From CALLVY01 sp937899855 (GTDB lineage Bacteria > Bacteroidota > Bacteroidia > Chitinophagales > Saprospiraceae): 48,278 nt of DNA. The notes beneath the pieces were generated by a model that did not search any database, was not told where the DNA came from, and saw nothing but the letters and a program-made list of their open reading frames with translations. The stretch is taken from positions 1-48,278 of the forward strand of contig JBCBQC010000046.1 of the NCBI GenBank assembly GCA_039820405.1, given 5' to 3'. Positions 1 to 9,900 of this stretch are shown piece after piece. Made by a program: the position numbers and the translations under genes. The first letter of the stretch is position 1. Each line of letters begins with the position of its first letter.

Positions 1-72
1 CCCCCTCCTGCCCCCCATCGCCGCCCGCCCATCCCTGCAATACCTACACTACAAGCCCCCCCAACTGGTCTA

Positions 73-102
73 CAACCTGCCCCTAAGGTTGCAGGCCTTT
101 TT
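73..102 (+). terminator. possible terminator of an upstream gene
   Basis: A short hairpin (CCTGC at 76-80 pairing with GCAGG at 91-95; an alternative stem pairs CAACCT with AGGTTG) is followed by a T run at 98-102. It would end a gene lying before the window. The stem is short, so this is a weak call. The rest of bases 1-214 shows no gene I can support. Confidence 0.35.
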
Positions 103-214
103 GTGTTAAACTATCGTTTTCAGTGGCTCCCACCCCGTGTCCAATACGGGTGGGCCAGGTCCGTATGGGTTCGCCGCAGCACCCATCGCAACTCCTTCAC
201 CTGAAAATGATCAC

Positions 215-3200
215 ATGTTAGCAAGTTACCTTCGATTCTTTCTCGAAAACAAATTGGTGGCCTTCTTACTCCTCCTGCTCGTGCTGGGAGGAGGCCTGGC
301 CACCGCCCCCTTCGATTTTGGACTGGATGGACTGCCCCGAGACCCCGTCGCAGTCGACGCCATCCCAGACATCGGCGAAAACCAACAAATTGTCTTCACC
401 CGCTGGACGGGGCGGTCGCCCCAGGATGTGGAAGACCAAATCACCTATCCCCTCACCACGGCCCTGCTGGGCATTCCGGGGGTGAAGAGTATCCGGAGCA
501 ATTCCATGTTCGGCTTTTCCAGCATCTACGTCATCTTTACGGATGAGGTGGCCTTCTACTGGAGCCGCAGCCGCCTCCTCGAAAAGCTCAGCGCCCTACC
601 CACCAATACCTTACCGGCGGGCGTACAACCCACGCTGGGCCCCGATGCCACCGCCCTCGGACAGATCTTTTGGTATACCCTGGAGGGAAGGGATGACGAC
701 GGCCGTACCACCGGCGGCTGGGACCCCCACGAACTGCGGAGCATTCAGGATTTTTACGTTCGCTACGGCCTCGCTTCCGCCCGGGGCGTGGCGGAGGTGG
801 CTTCCATTGGTGGTTTTGTCAAAGAGTACCAGGTAGATGTCGATCCCGATGCCCTGAAGACCTACGGCATCACCCTTGGTGAGGTCATGCAAGCCGTTCG
901 CCATTGCAATGCGGAGGTGGGGGCGCAAACCATCGAGATCAACCGGGCCGAATACTTTGTGCGGGGCCTCGGTTACGTCAAAACCATCGAAGACATCGAA
1001 AAAGGCGTCATCCGAGCCCGCGACAACGTTCCCATCCGAATTGGCGACATCGCCCGGGTGAGCCTCGGCCCCGCTACTCGCCGGGGGGTGCTGGACAAGT
1101 CGGGGGCCGAGGCCGTCGGGGGAGTCGTAGTGGCCCGCTACGGCGCCAATCCCCTGGAGGTCATCCAAAATGTAAAGGCCAAAATCCAAGCAATTGCGCC
1201 GGGACTTCCCAGCAAGACCCTGGCCGATGGGCGCGTCTCCAAACTGACCATCGTTCCCTTTTACGATCGTACCCAACTGATCCAGGAAACCATCGGAACC
1301 CTGGGGGAAGCCCTCACCCTCGAAATCCTCCTCACCATCATCGTGGTCATCTTGATGCTGTCCAAGCTTCGGGCCTCCATCCTGGTGGCGGCCTCCCTGC
1401 CCGTCGCCGTGCTGCTCTGCTTTGTGGCCATGCGCTACTTCGGAGTGGACGCCAACATCGTCGCCCTGTCGGGCATCGCCATCGCGATCGGTACGATGGT
1501 CGACGTGGGCATCGTCCTGGCGGAGAGTATGGTCCGTCGGATGGAGTCGGCACCGGAAGGCGAAAGCCTGCTCCAATCCATCTACGAGGCGAGCCGGGAG
1601 GTGGCGGCGGCGGTCATGACGGCCGTGGCCACTACGGTCATCAGTTTTATTCCCGTCTTTACCATGGAAGCCGCCGAGGGAAAGTTGTTCCAACCCCTGG
1701 CCTTTACCAAAACCTTTGCCCTGCTGGCCTCCATCTTCATCGCCCTGAGTATCATTCCCCCCCTCGCCCATTCGCTTTTTTCCATTCGCTGGCGTCGCCC
1801 CGTCTTTCAATACCTCGGCAACGGCCTGGTCAGCATCGCGGGGATCGTCGCCCTCTATTCGTTTCCCTCCGCCCTCGGCACGATCATTCTCCTCCTGGGC
1901 CTGGCCGGACTCTTGGGTACGCTACTCGGCCAGGTCTTCCCGGCCTACGCCAGGACTTGGGATCGCTTAAAAAACATCGGCTACGCGGCGCTGTTCACCT
2001 ACCTGCTGACCCGCGTATGGCTACCCCTGGGCGTCACCGAAAGCCTGACCACCAACTTTATTTTCGTCGGAGGAATTATCGCGATCTTGGTCACTTTTTT
2101 CTACCTAGTGATTCGGTACTACGCGCACATGCTCCGATTCCTCCTACGCTTCAAATGGCTGTTTCTCGGTGCCGTGGTCCTGCTGGTTTACCAGGGCTTT
2201 GTGGTTTTTCAAAAGACGGGGGAAGAATTTATGCCCGCGCTGGATGAAGGCTCCTTTTTGTTGATGCCCACCTCCATGCCGCATTCCGGGATGCAGGAAA
2301 ACATCAAGAACCTCCGCCTCCTGGATATGGCCGTTACCGCCATCCCAGAGGTAGAACTGGTGGTGGGAAAGGCGGGCCGCGTGGAGAGTGCGCTCGACCC
2401 CGCCCCCCTGTCGATGTACGAAAATGTCATTCAGTACAAAACCAAGTACAAAACCGATGAGCGGGGGCGTCGCGTCCGCTTCCGAGTCGATGCTCAGGGA
2501 AATTACCTCCGGGATGAGCAAGGCGCCCTTATCCCCGATGCGGAAGGGCAGTACTTTAGACAGTGGCGCGACCATATCCACAGCGCGGATGACATCTGGG
2601 AGGAAATCGTAAAGGTCACCCAAGTACCGGGCGTTACCTCCGCTCCCAAATTACAGCCCATCGAAACGCGACTGGTCATGCTGCAAACGGGGATGCGCGC
2701 GCCCATGGGCATCAAGGTTCGGGGATCGGATTTGCGCCAAATTGAAGCTTTTGGTATCGAGCTGGAGCAGCAGCTCAAAGCAGTGGAAGGGGTAAAAGCC
2801 GCAGCGGTATTTGCGGACCGGATGGTGGGCAAGCCCTACCTCCTGCTCGACATTGATCGGGACGCCATCGCGCGCCACGGACTGACCATCGCCGCCGTCC
2901 AAAGCCACATCCAGGCGGCCATCGGGGGCATGACCATGACCACCACCGTCGAAGGCCGGGAGCGCTACGCCGTCAGAGTTCGGTACCCCCGGGAAATGCG
3001 CGACGACCCCGAAATGCTAAAACGCGTCTACTTGCCCAGCCAGAACGGGGGCCAAATTCCCCTAGGGGACCTGGTAAACATTCAGTACGAACGGGGGCCA
3101 CAGTCGATCAAAAGTGAAGACGGCTTTCTGGTCGGCTACGTCCTTTTTGACCGGGAAGAGGGATACGCAGAACTGGAAGTCGTCAACAATGCCCGGCGCT

Positions 3201-3895
3201 ATTTGGACGAACAAATCCAGTGGGGTCAATTGGAGATACCCACCGGAGTGAGTTATCATTTTGCGGGAAATTACGAACAACAGCTCCGGGCCAAGCAACG
3301 CCTCGCCATCGTAATTCCCTTCGCCCTTATCCTGATCCTGCTCCTGCTCTATTTCCAGTTCCGCTCCCTCACCATCTCGGTCATGGTCTTTACCGGCGTG
3401 TTTATCGCCTTTGCCGGGGGCTTCCTCCTGATTGGCCTATACGACCAAGCCTGGTTCCTCAACGCGACGGTATTTGACACCAACCTCCGGGACTTGTTCC
3501 AGATTCGGACCGTCCACCTCAGCGTCGCGGTCTGGGTAGGTTTTCTCGCCCTATTTGGCATCGCCACGGACGATGGCGTGTTGGTGGCCACCTTCCTCCA
3601 AAATCGCTTCCGAGCGAATCCTCCCGACAGCATCCCGGCCATTCGGGCGGCGGTGGTGGATGGTGGCCTACGCCGGGTGCGACCCGCCGTGATGACCACG
3701 GCGACCACCATCCTGGCCCTCCTACCAGTGCTGACCTCCAGCGGACGGGGCGCCGACGTCATGCTGCCGATGGCCATCCCCGTCTTTGGCGGAATGCTCG
3801 TACAGACGATCACCATGTTCACCGTCCCCGTACTCTACGCCCTGTGGCAGGAGTCGAAGTGGCGCTGGAAAAACCGTTTCCAAACTAAAAACTGA
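215..3895 (+). CDS. cusA: CusA-type heavy-metal efflux RND pump
   Basis: Inner-membrane proton-driven pump of the heavy-metal efflux (HME) RND family, 1226 aa from the ATG chosen here. The start at 215 puts MLASYLRFFLENK directly before the first membrane segment; an upstream GTG in frame at 137 would add a Pro/Gly-rich leader unlike the family. The sequence shows the first TM helix at about residues 12-30, a large periplasmic porter domain, a TM block near 365-560 containing IAIGTMVDVGIVLAE with the TM4 aspartate of the proton relay, a Met-rich stretch (LLMPTSMP), a second porter domain, and a final TM block with FGIATDDGV. It is longer than E. coli CusA (about 1047 aa), which I recall as usual for Bacteroidota homologues. 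It is followed after 4 bases by its channel and then its adaptor. The adaptor's metal-binding modules favour Cu/Ag or a related cation as substrate; the exact metal is inferred. Confidence 0.93.
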   Translation: MLASYLRFFLENKLVAFLLLLLVLGGGLATAPFDFGLDGLPRDPVAVDAIPDIGENQQIVFTRWTGRSPQDVEDQITYPLTTALLGIPGVKSIRSNSMFGFSSIYVIFTDEVAFYWSRSRLLEKLSALPTNTLPAGVQPTLGPDATALGQIFWYTLEGRDDDGRTTGGWDPHELRSIQDFYVRYGLASARGVAEVASIGGFVKEYQVDVDPDALKTYGITLGEVMQAVRHCNAEVGAQTIEINRAEYFVRGLGYVKTIEDIEKGVIRARDNVPIRIGDIARVSLGPATRRGVLDKSGAEAVGGVVVARYGANPLEVIQNVKAKIQAIAPGLPSKTLADGRVSKLTIVPFYDRTQLIQETIGTLGEALTLEILLTIIVVILMLSKLRASILVAASLPVAVLLCFVAMRYFGVDANIVALSGIAIAIGTMVDVGIVLAESMVRRMESAPEGESLLQSIYEASREVAAAVMTAVATTVISFIPVFTMEAAEGKLFQPLAFTKTFALLASIFIALSIIPPLAHSLFSIRWRRPVFQYLGNGLVSIAGIVALYSFPSALGTIILLLGLAGLLGTLLGQVFPAYARTWDRLKNIGYAALFTYLLTRVWLPLGVTESLTTNFIFVGGIIAILVTFFYLVIRYYAHMLRFLLRFKWLFLGAVVLLVYQGFVVFQKTGEEFMPALDEGSFLLMPTSMPHSGMQENIKNLRLLDMAVTAIPEVELVVGKAGRVESALDPAPLSMYENVIQYKTKYKTDERGRRVRFRVDAQGNYLRDEQGALIPDAEGQYFRQWRDHIHSADDIWEEIVKVTQVPGVTSAPKLQPIETRLVMLQTGMRAPMGIKVRGSDLRQIEAFGIELEQQLKAVEGVKAAAVFADRMVGKPYLLLDIDRDAIARHGLTIAAVQSHIQAAIGGMTMTTTVEGRERYAVRVRYPREMRDDPEMLKRVYLPSQNGGQIPLGDLVNIQYERGPQSIKSEDGFLVGYVLFDREEGYAELEVVNNARRYLDEQIQWGQLEIPTGVSYHFAGNYEQQLRAKQRLAIVIPFALILILLLLYFQFRSLTISVMVFTGVFIAFAGGFLLIGLYDQAWFLNATVFDTNLRDLFQIRTVHLSVAVWVGFLALFGIATDDGVLVATFLQNRFRANPPDSIPAIRAAVVDGGLRRVRPAVMTTATTILALLPVLTSSGRGADVMLPMAIPVFGGMLVQTITMFTVPVLYALWQESKWRWKNRFQTKN

Positions 3896-3899
3896 CGCC

Positions 3900-5138
3900 A
3901 TGCACAATGCAATCCATATCTACTTGGGCCTTTTGCTGCTCTGCTCTCCCCGGTTGGGCTCGGGCCAGCCCCTTTCCGATTTTTTGAAGGGGGGAGAAAC
4001 GAAAAATTTTGCCCTCCAAGCGGTGCAGCAGGAATACCGCGCGGCCTTGGAAAAAGGACCGCAGGTCCGCCAGTTTCCCCAGCCCGATTTTGGCCTGGGC
4101 ACCTTCCTCCTCCCGGTGGAAACACGTCTGGGCGCCCAACAGGTCAGAATCAGCGCCGCCCAGCTATTCCCCTGGTTCGGTACGCTGGACGCCCGGGAAA
4201 GCCTCGTGCTGTCCCAAGCCGCATCCCAGTACGAAAAGATAGCCAGTACCGCACTGGAGGTGAACTTTCGAATCAAAACGGCCTACTTGCGGGTCTACGA
4301 AATTCGAATGACTCGCAAAATCATCCAGCGAAACACGAGTACCTTACGGGCACTCCGCCAGTTGGCCCTGGCGCGGGTAGAGAGTGGCCAGGGCAGCGCC
4401 GCCGATGTCCTGCGGGTAGATTTAAAAATCCAAGCACTGGAACAGGAATTGCGCATCCTCGACCAGCAATCCAGCCCACCCCTGGCGGACTTCAACCAAG
4501 TCCTCAACCGTCCCCTCAATACGCCCTTGACCGTTCAAGATAGCTTTGCCTTTGCCACCTTACCCTACCCCCCGGATACCTTAGCGCAGCACCTACGCCA
4601 GCATCACCCGACGCTCCGAATGTTTGACCGCCAACGGGAAGCCGCCCAAAAAGCCATCGACCTCAACGCTCTGGACACCAAGCCTTCCCTGGGGCTGGGC
4701 GTGGACTACCTCATGGTTGCCCCCCGGTCCGATGCCACACCACCGAACAACGGCCGGGACATTCTACAGCTCAATGCCAAGGTACGCATCCCACTGGGAC
4801 GCAAGCAATACCAAGCCAAGGAACGGGAAGAGCGACTAAACATGGCCGCGCTCGAAAACCACCAGGCCGATCTGGAAAGTCGCCTACTGGCCGCCATCGA
4901 AAAAGCCTTTGCGGATCACGAAACCGCCCGTTTGAAACGGGAGCTCTGTACCCAACAAAAAGCGACCACCCTGGCCCTGCGGCGGATCTTACAAACGGAT
5001 TACAGCAGCACCGGTGATCACTTGGTGGAACTGCTCCAACTCGAAACGGACCTGGTGGATTATGAATTGCAGACCCTACAAGCTACCGTCCAGAGCCAGT
5101 TGGCCCGCGCGGCCCTCGAACAGTACCTCAACCTCTAA
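3900..5138 (+). CDS. TolC/CusC-like outer-membrane efflux channel
   Basis: Outer-membrane channel partner of the RND pump, 412 aa. The start at 3900 gives a clear signal peptide (MHNAIHIYLGLLLLCSPRLGSG) and lies 4 bases after the pump stop. The body shows the two long alpha-helical hairpin repeats typical of outer membrane efflux proteins, for example residues near 110-180 rich in Leu/Ala/Arg/Gln and a C-terminal repeat ending QSQLARAALEQYL. There is no obvious lipobox, so it is probably not lipidated at the N-terminus, unlike many CusC proteins. Position between pump and adaptor genes supports assembly into one tripartite metal exporter. Confidence 0.88.
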   Translation: MHNAIHIYLGLLLLCSPRLGSGQPLSDFLKGGETKNFALQAVQQEYRAALEKGPQVRQFPQPDFGLGTFLLPVETRLGAQQVRISAAQLFPWFGTLDARESLVLSQAASQYEKIASTALEVNFRIKTAYLRVYEIRMTRKIIQRNTSTLRALRQLALARVESGQGSAADVLRVDLKIQALEQELRILDQQSSPPLADFNQVLNRPLNTPLTVQDSFAFATLPYPPDTLAQHLRQHHPTLRMFDRQREAAQKAIDLNALDTKPSLGLGVDYLMVAPRSDATPPNNGRDILQLNAKVRIPLGRKQYQAKEREERLNMAALENHQADLESRLLAAIEKAFADHETARLKRELCTQQKATTLALRRILQTDYSSTGDHLVELLQLETDLVDYELQTLQATVQSQLARAALEQYLNL

Positions 5139-5148
5139 AACCAGCGAC

Positions 5149-6954
5149 ATGAAAAATAGTACACTCCTTCTGATCGTAATGGCGGCCCTCCTCCTTGGCT
5201 TGGCCGCCGGGTACCTGCTATTTGGCCAATCGGACCAGACCCCCGTCCCTGCCCATGCCCCGGATCAAGCGGCCGAAGCCGAAGCCCCGGAGGGGACGGC
5301 ATCCACTTGGACTTGCTCCATGCACCCCCAGATCAGACAAGACGAAGGGGGCGATTGTCCCCTTTGCGGGATGGACCTGACGCTCCAACGGGAGACTGCC
5401 TCCGATGATCCCCTCACCCTGGAGATGACCCCGGAAGCCGTCCAACTCGCGCAGGTAGCCACCACGGTTATTGGTTCGACCACCGCGCCCGCCAAAAGCT
5501 TTATCCTGTCGGGAAAAATCAAAGCGGACGAACGACTCGCCGCCAGCCAGGTCGCCCACCTCCCCGGCCGCATTGAAAAACTCTTCGTCACCTACACCGG
5601 CGAAGCCGTCCAACCCGGACAGCAACTGGCCACCCTCTACTCTCCCGATTGGATCAGGGCCCAACGCGAATTATTGGAAGCGCTCCGGCTGGGGGATGAC
5701 CAGGCCGACTTGGTCCGTGCCGCCCGTAAAAAATTGGAATACTGGAAGGTACCCGCCGCGCAAATTCGGTCCATCGAGGAAAGTGGACAAATCCAAAGCA
5801 CCTATACCATCTTGGCGGATGCCGCGGGGGTGGTCACCCATCGGAAAGTAGCCGTGGGGGATTACGTAGCGCAGGGAGAGGTATTGTTTGACATCGTCGG
5901 TTTGAATCGGGTTTGGGTAGTATTTGACGCTTACGAAACAGACCTGGCCGCCATCCAAATCGGAGACCGCATTGAGTTCCGCACGCCAGCCATTCCCAAG
6001 CAGACCTTTTCTACGAAGGTTAGCTTCATCGACCCCCTCATCAACCCGGATACCCGGGTGGCGGCCCTACGGGGCGAACGCTCCAATCCCGGGGGGCTGC
6101 TCAAACCGGAAATGTTTGTTCGGGGGGAGTTGCAAGTCCGGGGCCCCAGTACGGACCAACTGTTGGTACCCAAATCGGCGATCCTCTGGACCGGCACCCG
6201 CTCGGTCGTCTACGTCCAGTTGCCCGATTCTGACATTCCGTCCTTTCAGTTTCGGGAGGTGACTTTGGGAGAACGCATCGGCGACCACTACCGGGTCACG
6301 AGTGGCTTGGCGGCGGGAGAGGAAGTGGTTACCCACGGCAACTTCGCCATCGATGCGGCGGCGCAGCTGAACAATCAGGCCAGTATGATGAACCAAAATG
6401 TACTGGTAAAAGACGCCGCCCCCGCCCCGCATTTACCGGACCACACCGCAAGTACCCCCCCCGCATTCAAGACACAACTCGTGGCGCTGGCCCGCGCTTA
6501 TCTGACCCTCAAAGACGCCTTGGTCGCCACCGATCCTCGTCAAGCCAGCCTCGGTGCCACCACCCTGCTCGAACAACTCGCCAAGGTCGATCAAAACCTC
6601 GTCGAAGGCAATGCCCGTCGGTACTGGCTGACCCAACAAAAAGCGCTGCGTTCGCACGGCCAGCAAATTAGCCAGAAAGACGAGGTCGCAGCCCAACGCC
6701 AGCAATTTGATTTCCTCTCCCAAGCCCTCATCACCACGATCAAAGTGTTCGGAATAACGGACGATGCCCTCTACGTACAGTACTGCCCGATGGCCTTCGA
6801 CAATACCGGGGCGGAGTGGCTCAGCGATGTTGAGGCGATTAGAAACCCCTACTTTGGCGATCAGATGTTGCGCTGTGGTTTGGTCCAGGAAACCATCACC
6901 AAAGATTTTCGCAATCCCACCGCAGAGCCTACCCCCGGGGCCTCGGCTCAGTAA
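5149..6954 (+). CDS. cusB: CusB-like RND periplasmic adaptor with HMBD and DUF3347 domains
   Basis: Membrane-fusion adaptor of the metal efflux pump, 601 aa. Order of parts: N-terminal membrane anchor (about 5-25); heavy-metal-binding HMBD module with C56, M58, H59, C70, C73 and M75 in CSMHPQ...CPLCGMDL; barrel-sandwich/lipoyl and beta-barrel adaptor domains (about 95-400); and a C-terminal DUF3347-type domain (about 440-590) with YCPMAF, GAEWLS and NPYFG..ML.CG, whose Cys/Met residues are likely metal ligands. Two separate metal-binding modules on one adaptor suggest that it hands metal to the pump. The ATG at 5149 begins a good hydrophobic anchor, 10 bases after the channel stop. It ends tail-to-tail with, and overlapping by 7 bases, the Roco gene on the other strand. 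Confidence 0.92.
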   Translation: MKNSTLLLIVMAALLLGLAAGYLLFGQSDQTPVPAHAPDQAAEAEAPEGTASTWTCSMHPQIRQDEGGDCPLCGMDLTLQRETASDDPLTLEMTPEAVQLAQVATTVIGSTTAPAKSFILSGKIKADERLAASQVAHLPGRIEKLFVTYTGEAVQPGQQLATLYSPDWIRAQRELLEALRLGDDQADLVRAARKKLEYWKVPAAQIRSIEESGQIQSTYTILADAAGVVTHRKVAVGDYVAQGEVLFDIVGLNRVWVVFDAYETDLAAIQIGDRIEFRTPAIPKQTFSTKVSFIDPLINPDTRVAALRGERSNPGGLLKPEMFVRGELQVRGPSTDQLLVPKSAILWTGTRSVVYVQLPDSDIPSFQFREVTLGERIGDHYRVTSGLAAGEEVVTHGNFAIDAAAQLNNQASMMNQNVLVKDAAPAPHLPDHTASTPPAFKTQLVALARAYLTLKDALVATDPRQASLGATTLLEQLAKVDQNLVEGNARRYWLTQQKALRSHGQQISQKDEVAAQRQQFDFLSQALITTIKVFGITDDALYVQYCPMAFDNTGAEWLSDVEAIRNPYFGDQMLRCGLVQETITKDFRNPTAEPTPGASAQ

Positions 6955-9900
6955 GGACCGTCGGGGGGAGCGGGGGCGGACTCGCCGCCACTCCCCCAGG
7001 CATAGTGCTCCTCACACACCCAAATCACCCGCCCCCCTTCCACGCGCTTCCGCAGGGGGCAAACCCAGTTCCGGCCCGCCAGCACCTCCTCCAACAACGC
7101 CATGCTCCGCTCCGAGGCCTCCTGCAGGCCGTACTGTCGTAGGGGCGTCCCCGTTGCCACCGCCCCCGTCGAGCGCACCGTATCGCGGATCGCCTCCAAA
7201 TTCGGCTTGATGGCCTTGTACTTTTCCAAGCCCAAGGCCTGGTACATTCCCGGTAAAAACAAGTGCGACAACCCTTTTAAATGAGTCAAAATCGCGTTCG
7301 AGTAGGGCGCCATTTCCGCTATCCACTCCTTGCTCACCTGGAGCACCTCGGCCGCACCGTGGGGATGGATCGCCCCGGGCTGCATACAGTAGAACTGCAG
7401 TTCGTAGGTCGTCGTCCACCAGCTCTGGTTGTGGGCCAGTTCGTAAGCCGGGGGGCGCAGGGTAAAGAGGTAGGGCAGTTTGATCTTACTCGAATCCGTT
7501 AGGGCAAAAGACAACAAATCACGGGTCTGGCTAAGGTCTTGCTGAAGGACGTCCAGCTTGTGGTGGAGCTGTTCCATACTTTCTTCCAAGGCTCTTTCCG
7601 CCGTCTCGGCCAAGAGGACATCGTCCACCAGCGAAACCACCAACACCTCCTCCAGACTGCGTTCGCAACGGATGTATTTGATGTCCTTGGCCTGGCGTTT
7701 TTTCAGCTGTTCGACGGTAAAAAATTGGGGGGCCTGCCGGTCTGCGCATTCCGAGCAGTGGCAGGGAATCATCTGCTCCACCATGATGCCTTCAAAGGAT
7801 TGGTTGATCCGGTCGATCTCTTCGCTGACGATCGTCATCAGCTCCTTGCGCCGCCGACCACGGACGCGAATCGCAATGTCATTTTTGGCGTAGGTTTCCA
7901 CCACCTCCGCCCAAGTATCGCCTTCGCGCTCGAAGTTGACGCCACTCTTCCAAGCCCGCGCCTCGTCTACGATGTAGTGGTGCAAACGCACCATCAACCG
8001 ACTCAGCAGGCCCTTGGGCATAAAGTCGTAGCGGTAGCGCAGTTGCAAATTCTGCGCCGTCTCCCAGTGGTAATCGGCGGGGCGACTGCCGGGCAACAAC
8101 TGGGGAATCAGGTAGTGCCCCGGCTTTTGATCCAGTTCGTAACACAGCTCAAATTTGACCATCAGGGCTAGCAACTCCTCCTGCATTTCCAGGTAGCTGG
8201 GATCGCTCCAGATCCGACTGGCCTCGGCTTTTTCAAAACGACCGTAGCGCCTGCGAATCACCTCGTCGTCCAGAATGCAGTACACGGCCTTGGTCACCCA
8301 AGCGTTTTGGAGAAAAACCGTCTTGCGCAGCAGCGCGTCATCGCGAAAGTGGAGAAAGGTGCCCAGGTCGTTGAGGTAGCTGCTCAGACTGAGGGCTTTA
8401 TCGCGATCCACAATCTGAGCTTTGCGGCAAAGCTCCAGGTAGGCTTCCAAAGAGAGGTAGGCCCGTTCCTTGGCCAGTAGCAAGAGCTGCTCCCGGATCT
8501 TGAGCCACTGCGTGGGCAGGGCCTGTCCGATGTGGGGCAGTTGCTGGATGTACTGCGCAATTCCCGCTTCGAGCGCATCCAGGTCGCTACAGGTCAGCAG
8601 ATCGGTGGCGTATTTGTCTTTGACGAAGGGAAAACGAGCCTGGATACCGGTCAAGTCGATCTCCTTGCTACGACCTCCTTTTTTGTTTTGGACGATCAGC
8701 AGGGGGCTGTTGCCACCGAGCAGCTCGATGGTTTGCAGCCAGTAGCGAAAATCGCCGTCGTTGATGGAGGTATCGCTGCTGCGGGTATCGTCGACCAGGA
8801 TGTAGAGCGAGCGTTTGGTCAGGAAGAACTGGTGGGTGGTGTGGTAAATTTCCTGTCCCCCAAAATCCCAGATGTTGACGGTCAGCTCGCGGTCTTCGGC
8901 CGCGTGAATCGTCAACTGTTCGATTTCAATCCCCCGGGTCGTTGCCTCCTCTCGGGGCAGTGGCGCACTGATGTCGATCAATTTAGTGCGGAGCGAGGTC
9001 TTGCCCACCCCGCCACTTCCGATGATCAGCATCTTGGCCTCGTAGAGGTAGTCCATCCCCTGTTTTTCCAGTTCTTCGAAGTAGTGAAGAATGGCGGTAT
9101 TGCCCTGTCGGACCACGGCGGGGGGTGGGGTCCGCAGGGGGTTGTCCGACAGGTGAACGCTGTTGCGCTCCAGGTAATCCCAGGCCAGGGGGATGCCCTT
9201 GCGGGCCAGGGGCAAGAGGGGGGACAGGTCTTCGATGGCGTTGTCGCGCAGGTAAAGGGTCCGCAGCTTTTCCAAATTCCGCAAGCTCCGCAGGTCCGCG
9301 ATGCGATTGGAATTGAGGCCCAGGGTGTGCAGCTCACCGAGGGGCTCCAACATATCGAGGTCCACGATGCCATTGGAGCCCAGGTAGAGGGTATTCAGCT
9401 GGGTCAGGGAGCGGAGGGGCTCGTAGTCTTTTACGGCGGGATTGGAGCTGAGGAAAAGACTGTGCAGGTTGCGGAGGGGACGGAGGGGGCGGAGGTCAGT
9501 GAGGCGGTTGGAGCTCAGGTCGAGCACCTCCAGTTGGCGCAGATTGCGGAGAACGGAGAGGTCCCGGATCTGATTGTAGCGCAGGTAGAGCGTCCGGAGC
9601 GCACGTAGGTTTTGGAGGATGGCGATGTCGTCAATCTGGTTGTAACTCAGATACAGGTGCTGCAATTCGTCGAGGGATTGCAGGACGTCAATATTGGCTA
9701 CGCCGTTGGAGCTGAGGTTGAGGGTTTGGAGGGGGGGGAGGTGCAGGAGGACTTGGTAATCCCGGATTTGCTTGTTGGTGCTGAGGTCCAACTGGCGCAA
9801 TTGGTGCAGGTCGCGGAGAACGGAGAGGTCCTGGATGCGGTTGGAGCGCAGGTCGAGCACCTCCAGCTGGGTCAGGCTACGGAGGGGCGAGAAGTCCCGG

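Noticed and set aside
137..214. GTG start extending the RND pump by 26 residues
   Set aside because: The extension is Pro/Gly-rich and unlike RND N-termini; the ATG at 215 directly precedes TM1.
611..1810. 399-codon open frame on the minus strand inside the RND pump gene
   Set aside because: It is antisense to a strongly supported RND protein, rich in Asp/Gly/His/Gln with no family motif, and arises from GC-rich codon bias.
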